A DNA stretch of 64,000 bases. Origin: CAIKBL01 sp050247235. Its GTDB lineage: Bacteria; Pseudomonadota; Gammaproteobacteria; Ga0077536. The notes below the pieces were generated by a model that saw only the letters and a list, made by a program, of their open reading frames with translations, was not told the DNA's origin and searched no databases. The position numbers and the translations under genes are program-made. The stretch is from positions 40,460 through 104,459 of the forward strand of contig JBFWUN010000010.1 of the NCBI GenBank assembly GCA_050247235.1, given 5' to 3'. Of this stretch, positions 9,094-17,642 are shown piece by piece; position 1 is the stretch's first letter; each line of letters opens with the position of its first letter.

Positions 9094-9333
9094 ATGAGCG
9101 AACCGGTGTGCGCGCAGAATTTCCCGATCAAGCTCGATCTCGAGCCCGGCCAGTACTGGTGGTGTTCCTGCGGCCGATCCCAGAAGCAGCCGTTCTGCGA
9201 CGGCACGCACAAAGGCTCCGAGTTCTCGCCGCTGCAGTTCAAGCTGGAGGAAAAGAAGACGGTCTGGCTGTGCGCGTGCAAGCAGACGAAGAATGCGCCG
9301 TTCTGTGACGGCGCACACAAGCAGCTGGCCTGA
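9094..9333 (+). CDS. CDGSH iron-sulfur protein with two zinc-finger-like motifs
   Basis: A 79-residue protein with two CDGSH motifs in tandem: CSCGRSQKQPFCDGTH and CACKQTKNAPFCDGAH. Each has the three cysteines and one histidine that bind a [2Fe-2S] cluster in this family (zf-CDGSH, PF09360). The ATG at 9094 is preceded by AGGAG at good spacing. An in-frame GTG at 9028 would add 22 residues without family similarity. Bacterial double-CDGSH proteins are thought to take part in iron-sulfur or redox handling; the precise role is unknown. It converges with amt, with a strong hairpin between the two. Confidence 0.9.
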   Translation: MSEPVCAQNFPIKLDLEPGQYWWCSCGRSQKQPFCDGTHKGSEFSPLQFKLEEKKTVWLCACKQTKNAPFCDGAHKQLA

Positions 9334-9339
9334 TCAGCA

Positions 9340-9367
9340 GTGCGCCGCGCCAAGCGGCGCGGCGCAC
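9340..9367. terminator. Bidirectional terminator-like hairpin
   Basis: A perfect inverted repeat with 12-bp arms, GTGCGCCGCGCC (9340-9351) and GGCGCGGCGCAC (9356-9367), encloses a 4-base loop. It sits exactly between the stop codons of two convergent genes, the CDGSH gene and amt. No clear T-run follows on either strand, so factor-independent termination is uncertain, but position and symmetry fit a shared terminator or transcript-end stabiliser. Confidence 0.65.
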
Positions 9368-9372
9368 ACCGT

Positions 9373-10665
9373 TCAGAGCGTATACGCGCGCTCGCCGTGG
9401 TCGCTCAGGTCGAGCCCTTCGGTCTCGTCCTCGGCGTTGACGCGCAGCCCCACCGTCGCGTCGAGCAGCTTGAGGATCCCCCAGGTCACCAAGGCACACC
9501 ACGCGAACGTGGCGCCTACACCGAGTGCCTGGACCCCTACCTGGTCGATCATCGTGACCCCTTCGCGGTAGCCGACACCCCCGAGTTCGGCCGCCGCGAA
9601 CACGCCCGCGCACAGCGTGCCGAGCACACCGCCCACGCCGTGGACCGGGAACACGTCCAGCGAGTCATCGATCTTCAGGCCGCGCTTCACGTAATGCGTG
9701 GCGAAGTAGCAGATGACACCGGCGGCGAGCCCGATCACAAGCGCCGCCCCCGGTGACACGTAACCCGACGCGGGTGTGATCGTCCCGAGGCCCGCCACCA
9801 TGCCGGTCACGATGCCGAGGACGCTCGGTTTCCCGTAACGGATCCACTCGACAACCATCCACGCGAGCGCGCCCGCGGCAGCCGACAGGTGTGTCACCAG
9901 CATGGTCATGCCGGCGCTGCCATTCGCGGCGAGCGCGCTGCCCGCGTTGAATCCGAACCAGCCCATCCAGAGCATGCCTGCGCCGGCCGCGACCAGGGTC
10001 ATGTTGTGCGGCGCCATCGCCGTCTCCGGAAACCCGCGTCGACGACCGAGCACCATGGCCGCCACGATGGCGGCGACCCCCGCATTGACGTGCACGACCG
10101 TGCCCCCCGCGAAATCGAGCAGGCCCTTCTGCATCAGCCAGCCGCCGCCCCAGACCCAGTGGCAGACCGGTACGTACACGAGCATCAGCCACAGCACGCC
10201 GAAGCCGAGCACCGCGGAGAACCGCATGCGCTCGGCGAAGCCGCCGATCACGAGTGCCGGCGTGATGATCGCGAACGTCATCTGGAACATCACGAACACC
10301 GTCTCCGGCACGGTGCCGGAGAGGCCGTCGCGGGTCATGTCGCCAAGGAACCAGCGTCCGGCGCCCAGCCATGCCTGGTGCGCGCCGCCGTCGCCGAACG
10401 CAAGACCGTACCCGGCGATGCACCAGCACAGGGACGCGAGGCACGCGATTGCGAAGCATTGCATCAGGATGGACAGGACGTTCTTGCTGCGCACCAGCCC
10501 GCCGTAGAAGAACGCCAGGCCCGGCAGGGTCATGAACAGGACGAGGGCCGTCGCGGTCAGCAGCCACGCGGTGTCACCCGTATCCGCCGCCGTCGTCTCG
10601 GCCAGCGCCTGCACGCTCGCGAGCATGGCGCCGGCCGCCATGCCCCATTTCGAAGCTCGCTTCAT
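9373..10665 (-). CDS. amt: AmtB-type ammonium transporter
   Basis: A 430-residue polytopic inner-membrane channel for ammonium. It has a signal-like first segment (MKRASKWGMAAGAML to QALA) and about eleven hydrophobic helices. Family signatures include FYGGLVRSKNVLSILMQCF, FAIITPALVIGGFAERM, HWVWGGGWL, FAGGTVVHVNAG with the first pore histidine, WFGFNAGSA, and FPVHGVGG with the second pore histidine. It lies downstream of glnK on the same strand, the usual glnK-amtB operon, in which GlnK plugs the channel when nitrogen is plentiful. A 266-bp spacer without an evident gene separates the two. Confidence 0.97.
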   Translation of the reverse strand: MKRASKWGMAAGAMLASVQALAETTAADTGDTAWLLTATALVLFMTLPGLAFFYGGLVRSKNVLSILMQCFAIACLASLCWCIAGYGLAFGDGGAHQAWLGAGRWFLGDMTRDGLSGTVPETVFVMFQMTFAIITPALVIGGFAERMRFSAVLGFGVLWLMLVYVPVCHWVWGGGWLMQKGLLDFAGGTVVHVNAGVAAIVAAMVLGRRRGFPETAMAPHNMTLVAAGAGMLWMGWFGFNAGSALAANGSAGMTMLVTHLSAAAGALAWMVVEWIRYGKPSVLGIVTGMVAGLGTITPASGYVSPGAALVIGLAAGVICYFATHYVKRGLKIDDSLDVFPVHGVGGVLGTLCAGVFAAAELGGVGYREGVTMIDQVGVQALGVGATFAWCALVTWGILKLLDATVGLRVNAEDETEGLDLSDHGERAYTL

Positions 10666-10931
10666 GTTGCTCTCCCCGGTTTTCTTTTTGAATGTGACGG
10701 GGCTGCGCGCGGCCGCCCGCGCGAGCGGTCGCGACTGGTCACGATGCCCCGCAATGGGGCTGCAGGAAGCATGCCACGCGACGTTTTGGGCCTGAACGCC
10801 GTGCAGCGACGTGATCTGGCAGGACGGGCGATCAGCAGATCGCCCTGCTTTGGTGCTCGCTGGCGCGAATCCGCTTCAGTTTGGATCGGGCGGACGGAGG
10901 GCGGCGTCCTCCATCCGCGGGGAGCGCGTCA

Positions 10932-11270
10932 TCAGAGTGCGTCGACGCCGGTCTCGCCGGTCCGGATGCGAATCACGTTCACGAGTTCGGTCACGAAGAT
11001 CTTGCCGTCGCCGATCTTGCCGGTGTTCGTCGCCTTCGCGATCGCTTCGATGACTTCATCGACCTTGTCATCGGCCACGGCGACCTCGAGCTTGGATTTC
11101 GGCAGGAAATCCACCACGTACTCCGCCCCGCGATAGAGTTCCGTATGCCCTTTCTGGCGGCCGAAACCCTTGACCTCCGTGACGGTCAGTCCCTGGACTC
11201 CGATCTCCGACAGTGCCTCGCGCGCGTCGTCGAGCTTGAAGGGCTTAATAATCGCTGTCACAAGTTTCAT
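10932..11270 (-). CDS. glnK: GlnK/GlnB-type PII nitrogen regulatory protein
   Basis: A 112-residue PII signalling protein that reports nitrogen, ATP and 2-oxoglutarate status. The sequence begins MKLVTAIIKPFKL and carries the T-loop RGAEYVVDF with the uridylylated tyrosine at position 51, the ATP-binding TGKIGDGKIF segment and the C-terminal VIRIRTGE. An adjacent ATG at 11273 would add one methionine; I prefer 11270 because it places the tyrosine at 51 as in E. coli. Coupling to amt favours the GlnK paralogue over GlnB. A sigma-54-like promoter lies about 120 bases upstream of the start. Confidence 0.95.
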   Translation of the reverse strand: MKLVTAIIKPFKLDDAREALSEIGVQGLTVTEVKGFGRQKGHTELYRGAEYVVDFLPKSKLEVAVADDKVDEVIEAIAKATNTGKIGDGKIFVTELVNVIRIRTGETGVDAL

Positions 11271-11390
11271 CATTCGACTCCCGGTTCAGATTCGCTTCGC
11301 TGTTCATTGGCCGCGTGTGGTGCTTCCGCCCGGCACGATTGCCCGCCCTGCGCGCCGCAATGGATTCGTGTCCGGCCTCGTCCTGACGCT

Positions 11391-11407
11391 TGCAGCTTGT
11401 GTGCCAG
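11391..11407 (-). promoter_or_regulatory. Sigma-54-type promoter for glnK-amt
   Basis: Read on the minus strand this is CTGGCACACAAGCTGCA. It keeps the invariant GG (-24) and GC (-12) at the correct spacing and matches the TGGCAC half perfectly; the second half is CTGC instead of TTGC. It is about 120 bases upstream of the glnK start, inside a 325-bp stretch (11271-11595) between glnK and ubiK with no other gene. NtrC-activated sigma-54 transcription of glnK-amtB is well established in related bacteria. I could not find a convincing NtrC enhancer site by eye. Confidence 0.6.
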
Positions 11408-11595
11408 TCTCTGCATTCGGACGCAAATGGCCCCGTGTCGTCATGCGCCACAGTTTAAACCCGCGTCGCGGACACGGCGCAAGCCACGACGTGCGCCATC
11501 ACGACCCCATGCGGTGAGGTCAGGCACCGTTCTTGTGCATCGGAGACACGCGCCGGCGGGCTGGACGATCGTCGTCGAGTTTCATTTAATGAGGC

Positions 11596-11844
11596 ATGCC
11601 GCTCAGCAAGCCGAACCTGGATCATCTGGCCGAACAACTCCGCGCACTGCTGCCGGGGTCCGTCGGCCCCGCCCAGGAGGAAATCCGCGCGAGCCTGAAA
11701 GTGTTCCTGGAATCGATGCTCGCGCGCATGAACCTGGTCACGCGCGAGGAGTTCGATGCCCAGGCGGCGTTGCTGGCCCGCACGCGCGAGAAGCTGGAGC
11801 AGCTCGAGGCGCTGGTCGCGGAGCTCGAGCGCCCGCGCGAGTAA
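11596..11844 (+). CDS. ubiK: UbiK, ubiquinone biosynthesis accessory factor
   Basis: An 82-residue protein of the BMFP/YqiC family. It starts LSKPNLDHLAEQLRALLP, has an amphipathic middle (QEEIRASLKVFLESML) and ends in a predicted trimeric coiled coil with regular leucines (LLARTREKLEQLEALVAELE). UbiK binds UbiJ and membranes and is needed for efficient aerobic ubiquinone synthesis in Enterobacteria. In many Gammaproteobacteria this gene lies next to glnK or comM, as here, which supports the call. It is complete. Confidence 0.9.
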   Translation: MPLSKPNLDHLAEQLRALLPGSVGPAQEEIRASLKVFLESMLARMNLVTREEFDAQAALLARTREKLEQLEALVAELERPRE

Positions 11845-11940
11845 CGCGCCGGCCAACCGAGCGGGCTCCCGCGCGGCGGCAGTGCGGATCGGCAGGACGC
11901 CGATCCCCCGTTGAATCGACGAAACGACAAGGATGTCGAC

Positions 11941-13467
11941 ATGTCACTTGCGATCGCGCTCACGCGCGCCCGGATCGGGCTGACCGCGCCCCTCGTCACC
12001 ATCGAGACCCACCTGACGCCCGGCCTGCCCGCGTTCGGCATGGTCGGCCTGCCGGAGACCGCCGTGCGCGAAAGCCGCGAGCGGGTGCGCTCCGCGATCC
12101 TCAACGCGGGTTACACGTTCCCGGGCCGGCGCATCACGGTGAATCTCGCGCCGGCGGACATTCCGAAGGAAGGCACCCGTTTCGACCTGGCCATCGCACT
12201 CAGCATTCTCGCGGCCTCGGGCCAGCTCAGGAGCGGCCCGCTCGCGCAGTGCGAATATGCCGCGGAACTCGCGCTGACCGGCGAACTGCGCCCCGTGCGG
12301 GGACTCCTGCCGGCGGCGCTCGCGGCACGCGCCGCCGGCCATGCCCTGGTGTGCGCCGGGGAGGATGCGGCCGAGGCGACCCAGTGCGAAGGTCTGCAGG
12401 TGTTCACTGCCCGGACCCTGCGGGACATCTGCGGACACATCGATGGTTCGCAGCTGCTGTCACCGCTCGCACGGGCGCCTCGCCCGTCGCAGGAGGATGC
12501 GCCCACGGGTCCGGATCTCGCCGACATCCGCGGCCAGCGCACCGCGCTGCGCGCGCTCGAAATCGCCGCGGCAGGTGGACACAACCTGCTGATGGTCGGT
12601 CCGCCAGGCACGGGCAAGACGATGCTGGCGTCGCGGCTGCCCGGGCTGCTGCCTGCGCTGCCGGCCGATCTCGCGCTCGTGATCGCGAGCATCCGCTCGG
12701 TCGCCAACCTGCCCTGGGCACCGGATGCATGGCAGCGCCCGCCCTTCCGCGCCCCTCACCACACGGCGTCCGCCATCGCGCTGATCGGCGGCGGTTCGAT
12801 TCCGCGCCCCGGCGAAGTGACGCTCGCGCATGGCGGAGTCCTGTTTCTCGATGAGCTGCCGGAATTCGATCGGCGCGTCCTGGAGGTGCTGCGCGAGCCG
12901 CTGGAGAATCAGCGGGTCACGATCTCGCGCGCCGCCCGCCAGACCGATTTCCCGGCCGACTTCCAGCTCGTTGCCGCGATGAATCCCTGTCCGTGCGGTT
13001 ACGCCGGCGATCCCTCCGGACGCTGCATGTGCGCCCCGGAGCGCATCGCGCGCTACCTGTCCTGCATCTCAGGTCCGTTGCTCGATCGGATCGATGTCCA
13101 GCTCGAAGTCGCGCGGGAGCCCGGCTGGCTGGGGCACGCGGAGACCGCGCCCACGATCACCAGCGCGGACGTGCGTACGCGAGTGCAGGCCACGCGTGCG
13201 CGTCAGAACTCGCGGCAGCAGTGTCTCAATGCGCGTCTGCCGGCGGCCGCGCTGCCCCATGTCGTCCCCCTCAACGGTGCAGGCCGCCGGCTGCTCGAAC
13301 AGGCCTTCACGCGCTTCGATCTCTCTCCGCGGACCTACCACCGCCTGCTGAAGCTCGCGCGCACGATCGCCGATCTCGCAGACGCAGAGCGTGTCAGCGA
13401 TGCGCACGTGGCGGAGGCGCTGCAGTTCAGGCGGCTGGACCTGCGGCGTTCCGAGAGCCATCCGTGA
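11941..13467 (+). CDS. comM: ComM/YifB family Mg-chelatase-like AAA+ ATPase
   Basis: A 508-residue protein with an N-terminal ChlI-like domain (about 20-150, SRERVRSAILNAGYTFPGRRITVNLAPAD in short blocks), an AAA+ core with Walker A GPPGTGKT and Walker B GVLFLDELPEF, a cysteine cluster CPCGYAGDPSGRCMC, and the C-terminal Mg-chelatase domain (RTYHRLLKLARTIADL). ComM is a hexameric helicase that promotes branch migration during natural transformation in Vibrio cholerae. The ATG at 11941 is used; a TTG at 11911 would add ten residues. It is 96 bases downstream of ubiK and could be co-transcribed. A 283-bp stretch after the gene holds nothing I recognise. Confidence 0.94.
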   Translation: MSLAIALTRARIGLTAPLVTIETHLTPGLPAFGMVGLPETAVRESRERVRSAILNAGYTFPGRRITVNLAPADIPKEGTRFDLAIALSILAASGQLRSGPLAQCEYAAELALTGELRPVRGLLPAALAARAAGHALVCAGEDAAEATQCEGLQVFTARTLRDICGHIDGSQLLSPLARAPRPSQEDAPTGPDLADIRGQRTALRALEIAAAGGHNLLMVGPPGTGKTMLASRLPGLLPALPADLALVIASIRSVANLPWAPDAWQRPPFRAPHHTASAIALIGGGSIPRPGEVTLAHGGVLFLDELPEFDRRVLEVLREPLENQRVTISRAARQTDFPADFQLVAAMNPCPCGYAGDPSGRCMCAPERIARYLSCISGPLLDRIDVQLEVAREPGWLGHAETAPTITSADVRTRVQATRARQNSRQQCLNARLPAAALPHVVPLNGAGRRLLEQAFTRFDLSPRTYHRLLKLARTIADLADAERVSDAHVAEALQFRRLDLRRSESHP

Positions 13468-13750
13468 AACCGCTGCGGTCGAACGCCCCCTCCCGCTATC
13501 GGTCCAGGCCGGTCGCCCGGGGAGACCGTAGCCTGCGCACACTTCGCATGCGAGCTTGCAGTCGGCGACATCGCATGGTTTCACTGGCATGAACTACCCC
13601 GATAACCCCGGAGAACATTTCGGTTGAGTCGGGCCACGAGCGCGTTGCAAGACGAATCGACCAGGGAGAGCGCTGCCCACATGGATCACGCGGAATTGGA
13701 CAACTGCCTGGCCGCTGCACCGGGACAAGTTCCGTTCTACTGGCCAAATG

Positions 13751-14209
13751 TCACTTGGCGCCGGCGAAGACATCGGATTGATCACCGCCGTTATTCCACA
13801 AAAATTCAAGGCGTGCCGTACATATCTTCCAGCCGGCCGAGGTTCGCCTGAATTTCCAGTTGTACCGGCCGCCGGCCTGATAGTACTCGTGCGGCCTGGC
13901 GGCATCGGGAATCGCCGTGAAGATCAGGTTACCGTGGCCCGTCGCGCTATCGGCGCCGCCAACCTCGAAATCAAGATTCACCATGACGTGCTGCATCGCC
14001 TCGTAGACATGATCCATATTGCCTTTGCAGATGTCGTGAATCTGTTGACGCCCCTTCATCATGCCGAACGTGCCCGGCAGATCGAACTCCGCATCTTCCG
14101 TGAAAGAATCCGCCCAGCCGACCCAATCAAAATGATCGGCGCGCCAATGGTAATTGTTGATGAGTCTGGCAAGTGCGTACACGTCGCTCGAATGGGACTC
14201 GGTGGACAT
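13751..14209 (-). CDS. SnoaL-like (NTF2-fold) protein
   Basis: A 152-residue protein with the NTF2-like pattern: LARLINNYHWRADHFDWVGWADSFTEDAEFDLPG, then the conserved H in QHVMVNLDFEV, and a closing RRTSAGWKICTARLEFLW. Such SnoaL_4-type domains occur in polyketide cyclases, ring-hydroxylating beta-like subunits and many uncharacterised enzymes. The start at 14209 is preceded by GGAGGAG; an upstream in-frame ATG at 14254 lacks a good ribosome-binding site. Its substrate is unknown. It lies at the end of a contig, 178 bases from an assembly gap. Confidence 0.8.
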   Translation of the reverse strand: MSTESHSSDVYALARLINNYHWRADHFDWVGWADSFTEDAEFDLPGTFGMMKGRQQIHDICKGNMDHVYEAMQHVMVNLDFEVGGADSATGHGNLIFTAIPDAARPHEYYQAGGRYNWKFRRTSAGWKICTARLEFLWNNGGDQSDVFAGAK

Positions 14210-14387
14210 CGCGACTCCTCCATCAACGCAACTTTTGGTGTAGCTATCGTTCAAGCCTGTCCCTTGGGACTATAGCAAGCGCGATTCGGCCGGCAATCCC
14301 AGCGCAAAGCGACCGTACGCTTCCGCCGCGATGTCAATGTCGAGAAAGGCGTGCACTGCAAGTATGCCGATGTCGCGAAACCGTGCG

Positions 14388-14487
14388 NNNNNNNNNNNNN
14401 NNNNNNNNNNNNNNNNNNNNNNNNNNNNNNNNNNNNNNNNNNNNNNNNNNNNNNNNNNNNNNNNNNNNNNNNNNNNNNNNNNNNNNN
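14388..14487. other. Assembly gap (100 N)
   Basis: Exactly 100 unknown bases, the conventional filler for a scaffold join of unknown length. It separates the contig ending with the SnoaL-like gene from the short contig that carries the EF-G-like gene. The 178 bases before it (14210-14387) show no gene. Confidence 0.98.
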
Positions 14488-14535
14488 GGAACAGACGCGC
14501 TCGGCCGGCCACGCGACACGAGGAGGGAGAACGCG

Positions 14536-16406
14536 ATGCTCGCCAATACGCAATTCGGCACGGAACAGTTGAGGACCGTGGCTATTGTCGGCCACGGCGC
14601 GGCGGGCAAGACAACGCTGGTTGAACAGTTGCTCGTCAAGAGCAGGATGATTGGCGCGGCCGGCAGCGTGGAGAAAGGCAGCACGGTCTGCGACTACGAC
14701 CCGCAGGAAAAAGCCGCGCTGCACTCGCTGCGCGCGAGCGTCGTGCACTGCGACCACGCGGTCGGATCGGTCAACGCGCGCATCCACCTGATCGACACGC
14801 CGGGTTACCCGGACTTCATCGGCCAGGCCATCGGCGCGTTGGACGCGGTGGAAACAGTAGCGGTGGTGGTGAGCGCCGCCAACGGCATCGAGCTCGTCAC
14901 CTACCGCATGATGGACTGGGCCAAGCAGCGCAACCTGTGTCGCATCCTCATCGTCAACAAGATCGATCACGACAACGTCGACCTGGCGCGCCTGCTGGCC
15001 GAGTTGCAGGAGGCGTTCGGTCCCGAAGTGCTGCCGATCAACCTGCCGGCGGCAGGCGCGAGCCGCGTGATCGACTGCTTCGACCAGGACGAGGGCGAGG
15101 CCGACTTTCTGTCGGTGGCGGAAGTCCACCGCAAGGTGATGGAGCAGGTGATCGAGGTTGACGACGCGGCCATGGAGAAGTACCTGGAAGATGGCATCGC
15201 AGACCCCACCACCTTGCATGGCCCACTGGAGAAGGCGCTACGCGAGGGCCACATCATCCCGGTGTGCTTCACCTCGGCGCGCACGGGTGCCGGCGTGTCC
15301 GACCTGCTCGACGTGATGGTGCGCCACCTGCCCAACCCCAAGGAAGGCAATCCGCCGCGGTTCGTGCGCGCTGACGGCAAGTCGGAGGAGTTCCATAGTG
15401 AGCCTGACCCCGCCAGGCATGTGCTGGCGCACGTGTTCAAGGTGGTCAACGATCCCTATGTCGGCAAGATCGGTATCTTCCGCCTGCACCAGGGCCGCAT
15501 CACCAAAGACACGCAGCTCTACGTCGGCGTCAGCAGCAGCGAGGGTAAAAAGTCATTCAGGTTCGCCCATCCGCTGGCGCTGCAGGGCAAGGACACGGTC
15601 GAGGTGCCGCAGCTTGTGCCGGGCGACATTGGCGCGGTGGCCAAGGTCGACGAGGTTTGCTTCGACTGCGTGCTGCACGACTCGCACGATGAGGATTTCA
15701 TTCGTATGCAGCCGCTGGAGTTTCCGCAGCCGATGTTCGGGCTCGCGATCGAGCCCAAGCGGCGCGGTGACGAAGGTCGCATCTCGGAGGTGTTGAGCAA
15801 GCTTGCGTCCGAAGACCCCACGCTCGCGGTCGAGCACGATACGCAGCAGAACGAGACCGTGATCCGCGGCCTGAGCGACCTGCACCTGCGCTCGGTGCTG
15901 GAGCGTATGAGCACGAATTACAGGCTGGAGGTGACGACGCGCCCGCCGCGCGTACCGTACCGGGAGACGATTGCCGCGCCGGCCGAGGGCCATGCCCGGC
16001 ACAAGAAGCAGACCGGCGGAGCTGGTCAGTTCGGCGAGGTGTACCTGCGGGTGGAGCCGCTGACGCGCGGCGCCGGTTTCGAGTTCGTCGACCAGGTCAA
16101 GGGCGGCGCGATTCCTTTCAACCTGGTCCCGGCGGTGGAAAAGGGAGTGCGCGAGGTGCTTATCTCCGGATATGTGGCGGGCTACCCGCTGCAGGATCTG
16201 CGGGTGGTGCTGTACGACGGCAAGCACCACCCTGTAGACAGCAAGGAGGTCGCATTCGTCGCCGCCGGCCGCAAGGCGTTGCTCGATGCGCTGCGGAAGG
16301 CGCGTCCGACCGTGCTGGAGCCGATCGTCAGCGTCGAGATCGTCACGCCCGATGGCGCGATGGGCGACATCACGAGCGACCTGTCATCGCGTCGCGGACA
16401 GGTGAC
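14536..16406 (+). CDS. EF-G-like translational GTPase, 3'-truncated at gap
   Basis: About 623 residues are visible. The GTPase domain has G1 GHGAAGKTT (19-27), G3 DTPGYPDF (from 87) and G4 NKID (from 141). It is followed by the beta-barrel domain II, domain III (EDPTLAVEHDTQQNETVIRGLSDLHL in blocks), domain IV (HKKQTGGAGQFGEV) and the start of domain V (GAMGDITSDLSSRRGQ). The G1 differs from canonical EF-G (AHIDAGKTT), placing it among EF-G-like paralogues (FusA2-type) whose role is poorly defined. The ATG at 14536 follows AGGAGGG. The contig ends in domain V, so about 60 C-terminal residues are missing. The apparent read-through into the next contig is not real. Confidence 0.9.
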
Positions 16407-16506
16407 NNNNNNNNNNNNNNNNNNNNNNNNNNNNNNNNNNNNNNNNNNNNNNNNNNNNNNNNNNNNNNNNNNNNNNNNNNNNNNNNNNNNNNNNNNNNNN
16501 NNNNNN
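16407..16506. other. Assembly gap (100 N)
   Basis: Exactly 100 unknown bases. It joins the truncated EF-G-like gene to the 3' part of apaG, and both genes are cut by it. Together with the gap at 14388 it isolates a contig of only 1,919 bp whose placement here is supported by nothing visible in the sequence. Confidence 0.98.
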
Positions 16507-16692
16507 GAAGGCGTGGTCGGCGAGCAGCCGCATCTCAAGCCCGGGGACTCGTTCCGCTACACCAGTGGGGCCGTGCTGGAGACGCCGGTCGGCACGATGC
16601 AGGGCACCTATCACATGGTCACGGACGACGGCGCGCGCTTCGAGGCGCCCATCGCCGTGTTCCGCCTCGCGGTGCCCCACGCGCTGCACTGA
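16507..16692 (+). CDS. apaG: ApaG, C-terminal half (5' end lost in gap)
   Basis: The 61 visible residues contain VGEQPHLKPGDSFRYTSG, TPVGTMQGTYHMV and the terminal VFRLAVPHALH, which match the second half of ApaG (about 125 residues in E. coli). ApaG is a small cytoplasmic fibronectin-III-like protein associated with cobalt and magnesium phenotypes; its biochemical function is unsettled. It stops four bases before apaH begins, the normal apaG-apaH arrangement. The first half is missing in the adjacent gap. The segment reads in frame with the EF-G-like gene only because the filler is 100 N. Confidence 0.93.
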   Translation, partial: EGVVGEQPHLKPGDSFRYTSGAVLETPVGTMQGTYHMVTDDGARFEAPIAVFRLAVPHALH

Positions 16693-16696
16693 GCGC

Positions 16697-17542
16697 ATGG
16701 CGACCTACGCGATCGGCGATCTGCAGGGCTGCCGCGCTTCGCTGGAGGCCCTGCTGGATACGATCCGCTTCGATCGCGCCCGCGATCGCCTGTGGTTCGT
16801 CGGTGACCTCGTCAACCGCGGTCCGGACAGCCTGGGTGCGCTGCGCCTCGTGCACAGCCTGGACGCCTGCAGTGTCACGGTGCTCGGCAATCACGATCTC
16901 CACCTGCTGGCGTTGCGTCACGATCCCGCGCGGAAGATGAAGAAGGGCGACACGCTGGAGGACATCCTCACCGCGCCCGATCGCGATCTCCTGCTCGACT
17001 GGCTGCGGCAGCGCCCGCTGCTGCACCACGATCCCGCGCTCGGCGCGGCGATGGTGCACGCGGGCCTGCCGCCGCACTGGGACATCGCCGAGGCCGCGGC
17101 CCACGCGCGTGAACTGGAGGCCGCGCTGCGGGCGCCGGACTTCGAACATTTCCTGCACGAGATGTACGGCAACGCACCGGATGCCTGGGCGGACGATCTC
17201 TCCGGCACCGCGCGCCTGCGCTATCTCACCAATGCGTTCACGCGCATGCGCTACCTGCGCCCCGACGGACGGCTGGAACTGAAGACGAAGGTGGGCCTGG
17301 AAACACCGACCCCCGGCCTGCTGCCGTGGTTCATGCTGCCCGACCGTCGCAGCGCGGACACGCGCATCGTGTTCGGCCACTGGTCCACGCTCCGGCTCGA
17401 TGCCGCGCGCGAACGCCGGTTCAACGTGGTGCCGCTCGATACGGGCGCGGTGTGGGGCGGCGAACTGACCGCGCTCAGGCTCGACGATGGCGCCCGCTTC
17501 AGCGTGCCGGGCGTCGACGACACCGGACTCATCGAAGACTGA
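16697..17542 (+). CDS. apaH: ApaH, symmetrical diadenosine tetraphosphatase
   Basis: ApaH cleaves Ap4A to two ADP and also removes Np4 caps from RNA. The 281-residue protein has the phosphoesterase signatures GDLQG (7-11), GDLVNRGPDS and GNHD, and the family C-terminal segment VFGHWSTL followed by LDTGAVWGGELTALRLDD. Length matches E. coli ApaH (280). It is directly downstream of apaG. In other Gammaproteobacteria folA lies next door in the opposite orientation; here the adhesin locus separates them. Confidence 0.96.
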   Translation: MATYAIGDLQGCRASLEALLDTIRFDRARDRLWFVGDLVNRGPDSLGALRLVHSLDACSVTVLGNHDLHLLALRHDPARKMKKGDTLEDILTAPDRDLLLDWLRQRPLLHHDPALGAAMVHAGLPPHWDIAEAAAHARELEAALRAPDFEHFLHEMYGNAPDAWADDLSGTARLRYLTNAFTRMRYLRPDGRLELKTKVGLETPTPGLLPWFMLPDRRSADTRIVFGHWSTLRLDAARERRFNVVPLDTGAVWGGELTALRLDDGARFSVPGVDDTGLIED

Positions 17543-17642
17543 ACCGTGGTGACGAACTCCTGAGATTGCACGGTGGTGGACGTCGGCGGAATGTTCCCGG
17601 TGCGAGACCGTTACGCCGCCCGGGGACTGATGATCCCAGGCG

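Noticed and set aside
10881..12854. A 657-codon plus-strand frame running over glnK, ubiK and comM
   Set aside because: It overlaps three well-supported genes in other frames and lacks any family similarity.
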